Part shown: piece by piece, positions 48,526 through 56,666 of the stretch
Position numbering within the stretch: position 1 is the stretch's first letter
How the letters are laid out: each line of letters opens with the position of its first letter
NCBI RefSeq assembly: GCF_028368995.1
Contig: NZ_JAQNDL010000001.1
Span: 2,258,001-2,322,000 of the forward strand
Direction: 5' to 3'
Length of the DNA: 64,000 bases
From: Nannocystis bainbridge
GTDB taxonomy: Bacteria > Myxococcota_A > Polyangia > Nannocystales > Nannocystaceae
Translations under genes and position numbers: made by a program
Notes under the pieces: generated by a model
Database searches by the model: none
Seen by the model: only the letters and a program-made list of their open reading frames with translations
What the model was told of the DNA's origin: nothing

Positions 48526-49629
48526 TCACGCCGGCGCCAGTTGACGCGTCAGCAGCGCCTCGATGCCCGCCCCCCGCACGAAGTCGCGGCACATCGTCTG
48601 CACCTCCCCGGCGCTGTAGCGGAACACGCCCCGCTCTGCGAGCTCGCGGATCCGTCGCCGCTCGCGCCACGAGATCTGGCCGTCGAGCAGGAATCCGATC
48701 ACGATCAGCAGCACCGCCGCGCGGCGCAGTCGCTCCGGCGCCACGGCCAGACGCGCCAGGTAATCCTCGAGCGTCCCGCGATCGGGCTCGACGGCGATCG
48801 CATAGTGCTCGACGAGCGCCTTCGTCAGCGCGAAGTGATTCTGATGGAAGTCTCGCTTGCTGACGGCGATGAACCTGAACGTATCGTAAAGGAGCGCCTT
48901 GTCCTCGGCGCTCGCGGCCAGATCGGCGGGCAGGCGCACGCAAAGGTGCTCGATCAGCTTCTGGCCCATGATGATCACCTTGGCCTCGTGCAGCACCGAA
49001 TGGGTGCTCCAGGCATTGATGGCCATGTAGATCGGCATGCCGGCGAAGTCGAGCACCTCGCGCACGGCGAAGCGCCCGAGCAATCGCTGGACCGCGTAAC
49101 GGAGGAGCTTGCTGCCGAGCCAGCCCTTGAGCCGCAGCAGCAGGTTGACGACGAACAGCAGCGTCGGATTGACGCCGAGGAACGGGTCGATGCCGTACTT
49201 CAGCAGGCCGCGGTGCTTGTTCTCGAGGCCGATGTCGAGGAGCGTGCCCGCGACCTCGGCCTTGTTATGCGGCCCGAGCAACCCCGTCGCCGCCGCGATC
49301 TCGTGCACGCCCCACAGGTTGAGCAGCACCAGCGCGTAGATCTCGATCACCATGAGCAGCAGGCCCCACAGCGTCTCGGCCCACGGAAAGGCGACCTCGC
49401 TGCCGAACAGCGACACCGTGACCGAAGGGAACAGCTCCGGAGCGCTGTACACCGGCATGAAGTACAGCAAAAAACCGACCACGCTCATGGCCGCCGCGCC
49501 CCCCACGGCCGCGCGATGCGTGCGCCGGACGGCCGCGAGCTCCGCGTCGCTGAGCAGGTGCAGCTGACCGTCGCTGGCGATCGTGCGCACGGGCAAGCGG
49601 TCGAAGAAACGGCGGAAAAGCGCGCTCAT
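48526..49629 (-). CDS. Polytopic membrane protein, unknown function
   Basis: 367 residues. Hydrophobic helices lie near residues 45-62 (AAAMSVVGFLLYFMPVY), 85-108 (TLWGLLLMVIEIYALVLLNLWGV), 150-165 (NPTLLFVVNLLLRL), a shorter one near 190 and one near 315 (RRAAVLLIVIGFLLDG). The cytoplasmic part GTLLDIGLENKHRGLLKYGIDPFLGVNPTLLF and the C-terminal ERRRIRELAERGVFRYSAGEVQTMCRDFVRGAGI are the most distinctive. It resembles uncharacterised membrane proteins shared by leptospires and myxobacteria (possibly the LBF_2804 group). The identification is uncertain. The next gene downstream is the FGase-like gene. Confidence 0.6.
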   Translation of the reverse strand: MSALFRRFFDRLPVRTIASDGQLHLLSDAELAAVRRTHRAAVGGAAAMSVVGFLLYFMPVYSAPELFPSVTVSLFGSEVAFPWAETLWGLLLMVIEIYALVLLNLWGVHEIAAATGLLGPHNKAEVAGTLLDIGLENKHRGLLKYGIDPFLGVNPTLLFVVNLLLRLKGWLGSKLLRYAVQRLLGRFAVREVLDFAGMPIYMAINAWSTHSVLHEAKVIIMGQKLIEHLCVRLPADLAASAEDKALLYDTFRFIAVSKRDFHQNHFALTKALVEHYAIAVEPDRGTLEDYLARLAVAPERLRRAAVLLIVIGFLLDGQISWRERRRIRELAERGVFRYSAGEVQTMCRDFVRGAGIEALLTRQLAPA

Positions 49630-49853
49630 GAGTTTCGCTCTCCACTATCACGGCGCGGCGACGGTTCGCTACGGCGTCACGATCGCGCGCGGCCGCAACC
49701 ACCGCGCATCCTGGCCCGCATCGCCCATCACCAGGCACGCGAGCCCCTCACGGGGGGTCGGCGCCGCACAGCCCCGAGACCCAGGCGGGGCTCCGACCAC
49801 CGCCCCCCGGCCTCGATCGCACCCGCCATCGATCATGAGCCCCCGACAAGGAT

Positions 49854-49880
49854 CATGACATGACCCGAAGGACATGTCAC
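49854..49880. repeat. Palindrome pair downstream of the ABC permease gene
   Basis: CATG at 49859 and 49873, 14 bp apart, frame CATGAC-N6-GACATG (one base from perfect). It is 30 bp from the 3' end of the permease gene. No gene is seen in 49630-49904. Confidence 0.7.
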
Positions 49881-49904
49881 CCGCAACGCCTCCGCACGGC
49901 CGCC

Positions 49905-50699
49905 TCACTCCGGACGACGGGCCGAGCTGTCCGCCAGCACCTGGGCGCACAGCACCAGCAGCGCCAGCGGAGCGCTCGCGGCCACGGTCGGCCACCACAC
50001 CCCGCGCGCCAGCTCGCTGCCGCTGCGCGCCAGCAGCTTCCCCCAGCTCGGCAGCTCCGGGGCGCTCGCCCCGAGGTAGGCCAGAAGCGCCTCGACCTTG
50101 ACCGCATGCGCGAACAGCACCACCAGCGCCGACAGCAGCACCGGCCGCAACGCGGGGACCACGTGCCAGCCGATCTGGTGCAGCGCGCCGGCGCCCATCG
50201 CCTCGGCCGCACGGTAGTAATCGGCGACGCGCAGCCGCTGACCCTCAGCCCGGGCGGCCCGGAACACCCCCGTCCACTGCGTCACGGCGATCGCCACCAC
50301 CACGGTCGCCACGCCGGGCCCGAGAGCCAGAGCCATCGCCAGCAGCGCGACCACGGGCGGCACCGCGGCGAACGCATCCGTGGCCCCCGACAGCAGGCGG
50401 TCGGTCCACCCCCCACGGAGCCCGGCCCAGGCCCCCAGCAGCCCGCCGACCGCCACTGCGCCCGCCGCCCCGCCGACGCCCGCGACCAGCGAGACGCGCG
50501 CTCCCTGCACCACCTGGGCGAACAGGTCGTAGCCGAGCGCGTCGGTCCCCAGCCATGCAGCTGTCCCCGGGGACATGTACGGCCGGCCCACCGGCACGTC
50601 CCACGCCTGCGCCCACAGCCCTGCGGCCGCCCCCGAGGCGAGCACGGCGAACCCACCGAGCCCGAGCAGCGCCAGGCGACCGCCGAGCATCAGCCTCAC
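49905..50699 (-). CDS. ABC transporter permease, DppC/OppC type
   Basis: 264 residues from the GTG at 50699, chosen because a GGAGG lies 6 nt upstream; an ATG 13 codons earlier has no ribosome-binding site and begins in an element. The N-terminal helix precedes LGTDALGYDLFAQVVQGARVSL, the hallmark D-x-x-G-R-D-like start of OppC permeases. The EAA loop is YYRAAEAMGAGALHQIGWHVVPALRPVLLSALVVLFAHAVKVEALLAYLG. It forms the channel with the DppB-like partner encoded upstream in the same direction. No binding protein or ATPase genes are nearby. A palindrome encodes M-S-P-G-T-A. Confidence 0.85.
   Translation of the reverse strand: MRLMLGGRLALLGLGGFAVLASGAAAGLWAQAWDVPVGRPYMSPGTAAWLGTDALGYDLFAQVVQGARVSLVAGVGGAAGAVAVGGLLGAWAGLRGGWTDRLLSGATDAFAAVPPVVALLAMALALGPGVATVVVAIAVTQWTGVFRAARAEGQRLRVADYYRAAEAMGAGALHQIGWHVVPALRPVLLSALVVLFAHAVKVEALLAYLGASAPELPSWGKLLARSGSELARGVWWPTVAASAPLALLVLCAQVLADSSARRPE
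50562..50575. repeat. In-gene palindrome TGTC-CCCGGG-GACA
   Basis: Perfect copy of the dispersed element in the periplasmic loop of the DppC-like permease, encoding M-S-P-G-T just before the conserved LGTDALG motif. Confidence 0.7.
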
Positions 50700-50721
50700 G
50701 CGCTGCCTCCGACTGAGACTA

Positions 50722-50840
50722 CATGCGCGTTTCGACATGTCTCAAAGAACACATTGTCGCACCAGCCCGTGCCCGCCGCTGATGCACGGACAGGTTGTCC
50801 TTCGTGCCACGTCCTCGCGGAGGCCACGCTCATGCTCCGC
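50722..50840. repeat. Degenerate palindrome arrays between the two permease genes
   Basis: CATG at 50722 and 50736 and CACA at 50750 are 14 bp apart. A second degenerate series, with GTTGTCCTTCGTGCC then CACGTCCTCGCGGAGG, also keeps the 14-bp step. The region is adjacent to the 3' end of the DppB-like gene. Nothing else is visible between the permease genes. Confidence 0.6.
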
Positions 50841-50864
50841 TCCGCGAGCATCGCTCCGCCCCCA

Positions 50865-51827
50865 TCAGTTCACGTCCCTTCGGCGGACGCGCGGATCGAT
50901 CCACCAGACCACCGCGTCGCACAGCGCCTGGCCGGCGATCGTCACCGCCGCGGTCGCAACCGCGATCGCCTGCACCAGCGCCGCGTCGGCTTCGTGGATC
51001 GCCGCGACCAACAGCGCCCCGAGCCCGGGGATGTTGAAGAGCTCCTCGATCACCACGCTGCCGACCACCACGTGCGAGATTCGCTGGCCGATGCGGGCCA
51101 CGACCGGGCCGACCGCAGCGCGCAGCACATGTCCGGCGATCCGCCGCTCCGGCACCCCGCGCGCGCGCAGGCCGTCGAGGTGCGGGGCCGCCAGCTCGCG
51201 CTCGAACACCGCCCGGTAGTGGCGCACGTCGGGTCCCCACTGCAGCAGCGCCCACACCAGCGCGGGCAGCATCACATAGGCCAGCGGGCTCTTGTCGGCG
51301 CCCGCGAGCGGCCAGCCGAGCACCGGGAACCAGCCGAGGCGGTGGGCCAGCACGTGCTGCGCCAGCACCACCACGATCACGCTCGAGGTGCTGAGCACCG
51401 CCGTCGAGAGCCCGCTCAGCGCCCGGTCGACCGCGCGCCGCCGGGCCGCCGCCAGCCCGCCGTTCACCGCCGCTGCTGTCCCGAGCAGCCAGCCGGGCAG
51501 GGCGTAGGCGAGCGTCGGCCCCAGCGCCTGCAGCATCAGCGGCCCGGCCGGGGCGCCGCGCGCCTGGCTCGCCCCGAAGTCGAACGTGATGGCCCTTGCG
51601 ACATGTTCCAGGAGACGTGTCCCAAAGGACCGGTCGAGCCCCATCGCCACGCGCAGGGACTCGCGCGCCTCCGGGCTGGCGCCGCGACCGAGGCGCAGCG
51701 CGGCCGGGTCGGCCAGCCACTCGAAGGTCAGGAACACCAGCACCGCCACCAGCGCCAGCGAGGCGACCGCGACCACCAGGCGCCGCAGCACGGCCGGCCA
51801 GGGGATCGACGCGGGCCGGGCGGACAT
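50865..51827 (-). CDS. ABC transporter permease, DppB/OppB type
   Basis: 320 residues. The N-terminal helix is RRLVVAVASLALVAVLVFLTFEWL. Segments ESLRVAMGLDRSFGTRLLEHVARAITFDFGAS, GPTLAYALPGWLLGTAAAV and RARGVPERRIAGHVLRAAVGPVVARIGQRISHVVVGSVVIEELFNIPGLGALLVAAIHEAD are the conserved OppB periplasmic region and EAA loop. It pairs with the DppC-like gene 166 bp downstream. The start ATG lies at the edge of a degenerate palindrome (51822-51840). Six bp separate it from the cyclic phosphodiesterase stop. Confidence 0.85.
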   Translation of the reverse strand: MSARPASIPWPAVLRRLVVAVASLALVAVLVFLTFEWLADPAALRLGRGASPEARESLRVAMGLDRSFGTRLLEHVARAITFDFGASQARGAPAGPLMLQALGPTLAYALPGWLLGTAAAVNGGLAAARRRAVDRALSGLSTAVLSTSSVIVVVLAQHVLAHRLGWFPVLGWPLAGADKSPLAYVMLPALVWALLQWGPDVRHYRAVFERELAAPHLDGLRARGVPERRIAGHVLRAAVGPVVARIGQRISHVVVGSVVIEELFNIPGLGALLVAAIHEADAALVQAIAVATAAVTIAGQALCDAVVWWIDPRVRRRDVN

Positions 51828-51833
51828 GGCCTT

Positions 51834-52379
51834 TCAGACAGGTCGCAGCGGGAACCCGGCCTCGATGCGGTAGGCCGAGCCGTGGTGCGTCTTCGTGCTC
51901 GAGAACAGCAGCACGCGCTCGACCGGGAACAGCTCGGTGCGGACCAGCGCGTGCTCGGTCAGGTAGACCATCACGTCGTCGAGCTCGCAGTCGGCGACCC
52001 GGGCGATCGTCACGTGCGGGATGAACTTGCGCGGGTCGGGCGGCACCCCGGGGACCTTGCGCAAGCAGGCGTCGATCTTGTGGCGCAGGGCCAGCAGCGG
52101 CTCCGGATCGGCCAGCCCGGCCCACACCGAGGTCGGCTCCCCGCGGGGCGGGAACATGCCCATGCCCTTGAGGCCGAGCATGAACGACGGGCTGTCGAGC
52201 TCCTGCAGCGCGTCGACGATCTCGCGGTGGACCCGCCCGTCGACCTCGCCGATGAAGCGCAGCGTCAGATGAAACTTCTCGGCGCCCTCCCAGCGGGCTT
52301 CGGGCAGGCCGTAACACATCATTTCGAGGTGATCGTCGACCCCGGACGGCAGGTCGATCCCGATGAAGAGGCGCGGCAC
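51834..52379 (-). CDS. thpR: RNA 2',3'-cyclic phosphodiesterase (LigT/ThpR)
   Basis: 181 residues, the family length. The two catalytic HxTx motifs are present: HLTLRF at about 37-42 and HVTIAR at about 122-127. The start MPRLFIGIDLPS and the FPVERVLLFSSTKTHHGSAY near the C-terminus fit the LigT-like 2H phosphoesterase family. It opens 2',3'-cyclic phosphates on RNA. It follows the response regulator gene by 33 bp. Confidence 0.9.
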   Translation of the reverse strand: MPRLFIGIDLPSGVDDHLEMMCYGLPEARWEGAEKFHLTLRFIGEVDGRVHREIVDALQELDSPSFMLGLKGMGMFPPRGEPTSVWAGLADPEPLLALRHKIDACLRKVPGVPPDPRKFIPHVTIARVADCELDDVMVYLTEHALVRTELFPVERVLLFSSTKTHHGSAYRIEAGFPLRPV

Positions 52380-52412
52380 CCGGCCACTATAACGCGAACC
52401 GCCCCGGCCCGC

Positions 52413-52982
52413 TCACGGCGCGTCCGGCGGCTCGTGGCTCGGGCGCCCGCGGGCCAGCTTGCGCTGCAGGCTGCGGCGGTGCATCCCCAGCCGCCGCGCC
52501 GCCTCCGACACGTTGCCGTTGCAGTCGGTCAGCACCTGCTGCAGGTGCTCCCACTCGAGCTCGTCGAGCGGCTTGGCCGCGTGCGGGCTCGGCGGCTCGA
52601 CGATGGTCGGCTCGACGCGCTCGAACGCCCGCAAGATCTCGTCGGGCTCGGCCGGCTTGGTCAGGTAGTAGGTCGCCCCCAGCTTGATCGCCTCGATCGC
52701 CGAGGCGATGCTGCCGAAGCCCGTCAACACCACGATCGCCATCGTCGGGTCGAGCCGGCGCAGCGCCGCCACCAGCTCGAGGCCGCCGCGGCCCGGCATG
52801 CGCAGGTCGACCACCGCGCGGTCCGGCGCCCACGCCTCCGCCTCGGCCATCGCGTCTTCGAAGTTGTGGGCCACGATCGACGCGCAGCCGCGGCGGCGCA
52901 GCGAGCCGGCCAGGGCGGCGCAGAACAGTTTGTCGTCGTCGACTACGAGCACCGTACTGTGGCTGTCCTCTGCCTCCGGCAT
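52413..52982 (-). CDS. RegA/PrrA-type response regulator
   Basis: Start at 52982 (MPEAEDSHST) with GAGGAG 6 nt upstream; 189 residues. The receiver domain has DDD at 15-17, the phospho-acceptor D59 in VVDLRMPG, T87 and K109 in YLTKPAEPDE. The linker is Pro/Glu-rich, and a Fis-type helix-turn-helix at 155-178 (GNVSEAARRLGMHRRSLQRKLAR) binds DNA. This is the RegA/PrrA/ActR architecture. It follows the RegB-like kinase by 66 bp, so the pair forms a redox-responsive two-component system. Confidence 0.92.
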   Translation of the reverse strand: MPEAEDSHSTVLVVDDDKLFCAALAGSLRRRGCASIVAHNFEDAMAEAEAWAPDRAVVDLRMPGRGGLELVAALRRLDPTMAIVVLTGFGSIASAIEAIKLGATYYLTKPAEPDEILRAFERVEPTIVEPPSPHAAKPLDELEWEHLQQVLTDCNGNVSEAARRLGMHRRSLQRKLARGRPSHEPPDAP

Positions 52983-53048
52983 CTCGCGCTCCTCTGCCGC
53001 AAGCATCCCGCGCCCGTGACGTCGCGGCAAGTCTGCGGCCGCGCGGCC

Positions 53049-54362
53049 TCAGCCGCCGCGACCGTCGGTCGCACCGTCGCGCAGGGCCTCGCGCAGCGGG
53101 AAGCGGACCGTCGTCGTGGTCCCGCGGCCGTGCTCCGACTCGAGCTCGATCGTGCCGCCGAGCTTGCGCAGGTGGGCCCGGGCCAAAAACAACCCCAGGC
53201 CCATGCCTTTGCCCTCCGGCTTGGTCGAGAAGAACGGATCGAACGCCGCCGTGACCGCCTCCGGCGCCATGCCCACCCCGTCGTCCCGCACCCGCAGCAG
53301 CGCCTGGTCCGCCACCACGTCGATCACCACCCGCACCCCCGTGCTGCCCGGCTTGGCGCGGCAGGCGTCGACCGCGTTGGTGCCGACCGCCCGCACGATC
53401 TGCAGCACCACGTCCTGGGGCTGCGTCGTCGTCGCCGCCGCCCCGTCCGGCGCCAGCTCGATCTTTACTTCGCCGCCGAGCGAGCGCAGCTCTTCGCCGA
53501 GCTCGGCCAGCGGCCACGCCTCGGCGGCGGCGGCCAGGCTGCCGACGCGCAGCTCGGGCGACGACATCTGCTGCAGGATGTGCTTGCAGCGGGCCAGCTC
53601 GTGCCGAATCGTCTGCATCGCCTCGCTCTGCTCGCGCGAGTCCATCACCGGCAGGTCGGTCACCAGCACGCCGATCGTCGCCAGCGGCGAGCCGAGCTCG
53701 TGGGCTGCCCCGGCGGCCAGAGTCCCGAGCGCGGCCAGCTGGCGGTCCTGCTGGGCCGTCAAGCGCAGCCGCTCGAGCTCGGCCCGCTGACGCGCCAGCG
53801 AGATGGCGATGCGGTGCACGAAGTAGATCACGAACGCCGCCGAAATGCCGAACGCCACCCACATGCCGCGGATGTGGCCGAGGAAGTGCTCCTCGTGGCC
53901 GGGCGGGCCGACCGGCGCCGGGCCGAGCACGAACAGGCTGGCGAACCCGAGCAGGCACGCGCCGCCGATCGCCCACGCCCACCCCGGCGACAGCTGGATC
54001 GCCAGCGTCATCGGCACGAAGTACATCGAAGTGAACGCGTTCGAGACCCCGCCGGACAGCGCCAGCAGGGCGGTCAACGCCGCCGCGTCGAGCAGCAGGT
54101 GGCTGCCCGCCAGCGACATCGTGGCCCGCCCGCGCGCGAGCACGCGGCGGGCCACGAACAGGTTGGCTCCCGCCATGAGCCCCACGACAATGCTGGTCCC
54201 GATCGGCTCCGGCTGCGGCGGGAACCACGACACGATCTGGCGGAACAACGTCGGCCGCACCAGCTGCAGCGTCCAGCCCAGCGCGATGAGGCCGAGCATC
54301 ACCCAGCGGGCCACCACGAACAGCCGCAGCGTGATCTGGACCGAGCTCGTGAGCCGTTGCAT
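53049..54362 (-). CDS. RegB/PrrB-type redox sensor histidine kinase
   Basis: 437 residues. Six membrane helices cover about 10-180. The quinone-site motif GGVSNAF (104-110) replaces the GGxxNPF of RegB, so the Pro is lost. The H-box is AHELGSPLATI, with H221 and an S-P in place of T-P. The redox Cys is in RCKHIL, C259, at the position of C265 in Rhodobacter RegB. The ATPase domain has TNAVDACRAKP, DDGVGM and GKGMGLGLFLAR. The length and H/Cys spacing match RegB closely. It would autophosphorylate and pass phosphate to the RegA-like regulator. Confidence 0.93.
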   Translation of the reverse strand: MQRLTSSVQITLRLFVVARWVMLGLIALGWTLQLVRPTLFRQIVSWFPPQPEPIGTSIVVGLMAGANLFVARRVLARGRATMSLAGSHLLLDAAALTALLALSGGVSNAFTSMYFVPMTLAIQLSPGWAWAIGGACLLGFASLFVLGPAPVGPPGHEEHFLGHIRGMWVAFGISAAFVIYFVHRIAISLARQRAELERLRLTAQQDRQLAALGTLAAGAAHELGSPLATIGVLVTDLPVMDSREQSEAMQTIRHELARCKHILQQMSSPELRVGSLAAAAEAWPLAELGEELRSLGGEVKIELAPDGAAATTTQPQDVVLQIVRAVGTNAVDACRAKPGSTGVRVVIDVVADQALLRVRDDGVGMAPEAVTAAFDPFFSTKPEGKGMGLGLFLARAHLRKLGGTIELESEHGRGTTTTVRFPLREALRDGATDGRGG

Positions 54363-54449
54363 CGCGCGACCATGCCACAAAAGCCGCGCCGCGTTCGGCC
54401 GCGCGCCGGCTTGCGACCGCCGGTCGCGCGGGTGTGCTACCGTCGCGCC

Positions 54450-55427
54450 ATGCGTCGTGCCCTGGTCTGTCTTATGCTTTTGTCCGCCTGCCCCGAACCG
54501 GCCCCCGCGGAGGGCACGTGGGAGATCGTCGAAAAGGGCCTGCCCGGCGCCCTGATGAGCGTGTGGGGCAGCGGCGCCGACGACATTTGGATCGTCGGTG
54601 CCGACGCCGGCGACGGTCCGGCGGTCAAGCACTGGGACGGCGCCGCCTGGGCCGAGCTCGACGCCGGCAGCCCCGGGCACCTTTGGTGGGTCAGCGGCCG
54701 CGGCGACGGGATCTGGATGTCCGGCGACGGTGGGCGCGTGCTTCGATATGACCGCAAGGACATGTCCTTCGAGACATGGACAGCGCCCTCGCCCGAGCGG
54801 CTGTACGGGGTGTTCCCGCTGGCCGAGGACGACGTGTGGGCGTGCGGCAGCGACGAGCAGAACACCGCCGGCGTGATCTGGCGCTATGACGGCGCCGCCT
54901 GGGCCGCACCGGCGGGCCTCACGCCGGAGCTGATGGCCGGCTTCGCCTGCTTCAAGATCTGGGGCTCCGGTCCGGACGATCTATGGTTCGTCGGTTACGG
55001 CGGGGTCGTCCTGCGCTACCAGGGCGGGACCTGGAGCCGCATCGAGCTGCCTGCCGACAGACCGCTGTTCACCGTGCATGGCGCGGGCGACGAGGTCTTC
55101 GCCGTCGGCGGGGCGGTCTCGGGCTACGTCGTCGAGCTCGGGGACCAGAGCGCCCGCGACGTCACCCCGAAGGGCGAGGTCCCGCAGCTCGCGGGCGTCT
55201 ATTTGGGCGAAACCGCCACGGTCGCGGCCGGGCTCGAGGGGGCGATCTGGCAGCGCGGGGATGACGGTGTTTGGGCCGCCATCGAAGCTGCCCCGACCAC
55301 CCCGCTGGAGTACCATGCCGTCTACGCCGACCCCGAGGGCGGCATCTGGGCCGTGGGCGGCCGGATCTACACCGGCAACCTGAGCGACGGACTGCTCACC
55401 CATTACGGCCCCCCGCTCCCGCAGTGA
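54450..55427 (+). CDS. Lipoprotein with WGSG-type propeller repeats
   Basis: 325 residues. The signal peptide MRRALVCLMLLSAC has lipobox L-S-A-C. The mature part repeats V-W-G-S-G-x-D-D-I-W-x-V-G, W-x-x-G-D-G-G-x-V-L-R-Y and x-W-x-x-G-G-R-I-Y blade motifs, a propeller type frequent in myxobacterial surface proteins. It probably has five or six blades. The -10 region TACCGT lies only 6 nt upstream of the ATG, so the transcript is near leaderless. A perfect palindrome (54761-54778) encodes R-K-D-M-S-F-E-T-W. Confidence 0.75.
   Translation: MRRALVCLMLLSACPEPAPAEGTWEIVEKGLPGALMSVWGSGADDIWIVGADAGDGPAVKHWDGAAWAELDAGSPGHLWWVSGRGDGIWMSGDGGRVLRYDRKDMSFETWTAPSPERLYGVFPLAEDDVWACGSDEQNTAGVIWRYDGAAWAAPAGLTPELMAGFACFKIWGSGPDDLWFVGYGGVVLRYQGGTWSRIELPADRPLFTVHGAGDEVFAVGGAVSGYVVELGDQSARDVTPKGEVPQLAGVYLGETATVAAGLEGAIWQRGDDGVWAAIEAAPTTPLEYHAVYADPEGGIWAVGGRIYTGNLSDGLLTHYGPPLPQ
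54761..54778. repeat. In-gene palindrome CATGTC-N6-GACATG
   Basis: Perfect 6-bp-arm copy inside a propeller lipoprotein gene. It is read as D-M-S-F-E-T-W, an ordinary blade loop, without frameshift. Confidence 0.75.
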
Positions 55428-55471
55428 ATGCTTACACCTGCCGCTTAAACCCCAACCATCGGTAGCTCAAG

Positions 55472-56644
55472 ATGATCCGCAGCCTCCCCCTCCTCTCGCT
55501 CCTCGCAGTCGCTGCCCTCGCGCCCGCATGTGACAGCGACGGCCCCCCGCCCTGCCCGACCACCGCGGGCACCATCTGCACCTGGGCCGGCGACGGCGAG
55601 GCCGGCTTCAACGGCGACGACGAGCCGCTGGCCCAGGCCCGCCTCTATTGGCCGATCGATGTCACGATCACCAGGGGCGGCGAGTTCTACATCCTCGACT
55701 GGAACAACCATCAGGTCCGCCTCTTGACCGAGGAGGGCACCCTGAAGACGGTGATCGGCACCGACTTCGTCGGCGACGGTCCGTTCGACCTGTCCGACCT
55801 GATGGCGCCCGGGGCCGATGGCACCGAGATCAACCTCAACCATCCGACCCAGATGCTCGAGGAGGCCAGCGGCACGCTGCTGCTGATCTCGTGGCACAAC
55901 CACAAGATCCGCCGCTACGATCCCAAGACCGGCAAGGTGATCGTGATCTGCGGGCGCGGGGCCGGCTACGCGGGCGACGGCGGGCGGGTCGACGACCCGA
56001 TGGCGCGGCTCAACCAGCCCTCGGGCGGCGCGCTCGACGACGACGGCAACCTCTATCTGCTCGACCAGCGCAACCAGCGGATCCGCCTGCTCTCGGCCGA
56101 CGGGGCGATGCTCAGCACCGTCGCCGGCTCGGGCGAGATGGGCTACGGCGGCGACGGCGGCGGGCCGATGGCGGCCAAGTTCCACTTCCCGCCCGGCAGC
56201 AACCCGCCGCCCGCTGGCACTCTGGCGCGCGACGCCGAGGGTCGGCTCTACATCGCCGACACCTTGAACCACGCGATCCGCCGCATCGACTTCGCGGCCG
56301 ACACCATCGAGACGGTGGCCGGCACCGGCGAGGCCGGCTACGGCGGCGACGACGGCCCCGGCACCGCGGCCAAGCTCAACAACCCGCGCGACATCGAGAT
56401 CGGCCCCGACGGCCGGCTCTACATCGCCGACGAGCTCAACCACCGCGTCCGCGCCCTCGACCTCGAGTCGGGCGTCATCACCACCGTCGCCGGCAACGGC
56501 CGCGCCGAGTTCAGCGGCGACCGCGGCCCGGCCGTCGACGCTGGCCTCAATCGCCCGACCGGCGTCGCCTTCGACGCCGAAGGCACCCTCTACGTCAGCG
56601 ACAGCCACAACCACCGCGTCCGCACCGTGGTCCTCGGCAAGTAA
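55472..56644 (+). CDS. NHL-repeat lipoprotein
   Basis: 390 residues. The signal peptide MIRSLPLLSLLAVAALAPAC has lipobox A-P-A-C. A run of NHL repeats follows, with blades such as GTICTWAGDGEAGFNGD, LDWNNHQVRLLTEEGTLKTVIG, LSWHNHKIRRYDPKTGKVI, DQRNQRIRLLSADG, ADTLNHAIRRIDF, ADELNHRVRALDLES and SDSHNHRVRTVVLGK. The motifs x-N-x-x-I/V-R and T-V-A-G-x-G are clear. This makes a beta-propeller, likely a binding scaffold at the cell surface. It is a close paralogue of the next gene. Confidence 0.85.
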   Translation: MIRSLPLLSLLAVAALAPACDSDGPPPCPTTAGTICTWAGDGEAGFNGDDEPLAQARLYWPIDVTITRGGEFYILDWNNHQVRLLTEEGTLKTVIGTDFVGDGPFDLSDLMAPGADGTEINLNHPTQMLEEASGTLLLISWHNHKIRRYDPKTGKVIVICGRGAGYAGDGGRVDDPMARLNQPSGGALDDDGNLYLLDQRNQRIRLLSADGAMLSTVAGSGEMGYGGDGGGPMAAKFHFPPGSNPPPAGTLARDAEGRLYIADTLNHAIRRIDFAADTIETVAGTGEAGYGGDDGPGTAAKLNNPRDIEIGPDGRLYIADELNHRVRALDLESGVITTVAGNGRAEFSGDRGPAVDAGLNRPTGVAFDAEGTLYVSDSHNHRVRTVVLGK

Positions 56645-56666
56645 CTTAGAACAGGAACTTAAAGCC

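Noticed and set aside
47050..49863. A 937-codon plus-strand frame
   Set aside because: It starts inside the FHA protein gene and continues antisense to the FGase-like and membrane-protein genes. Only a possible 80-residue stub after 47353 is worth noting.
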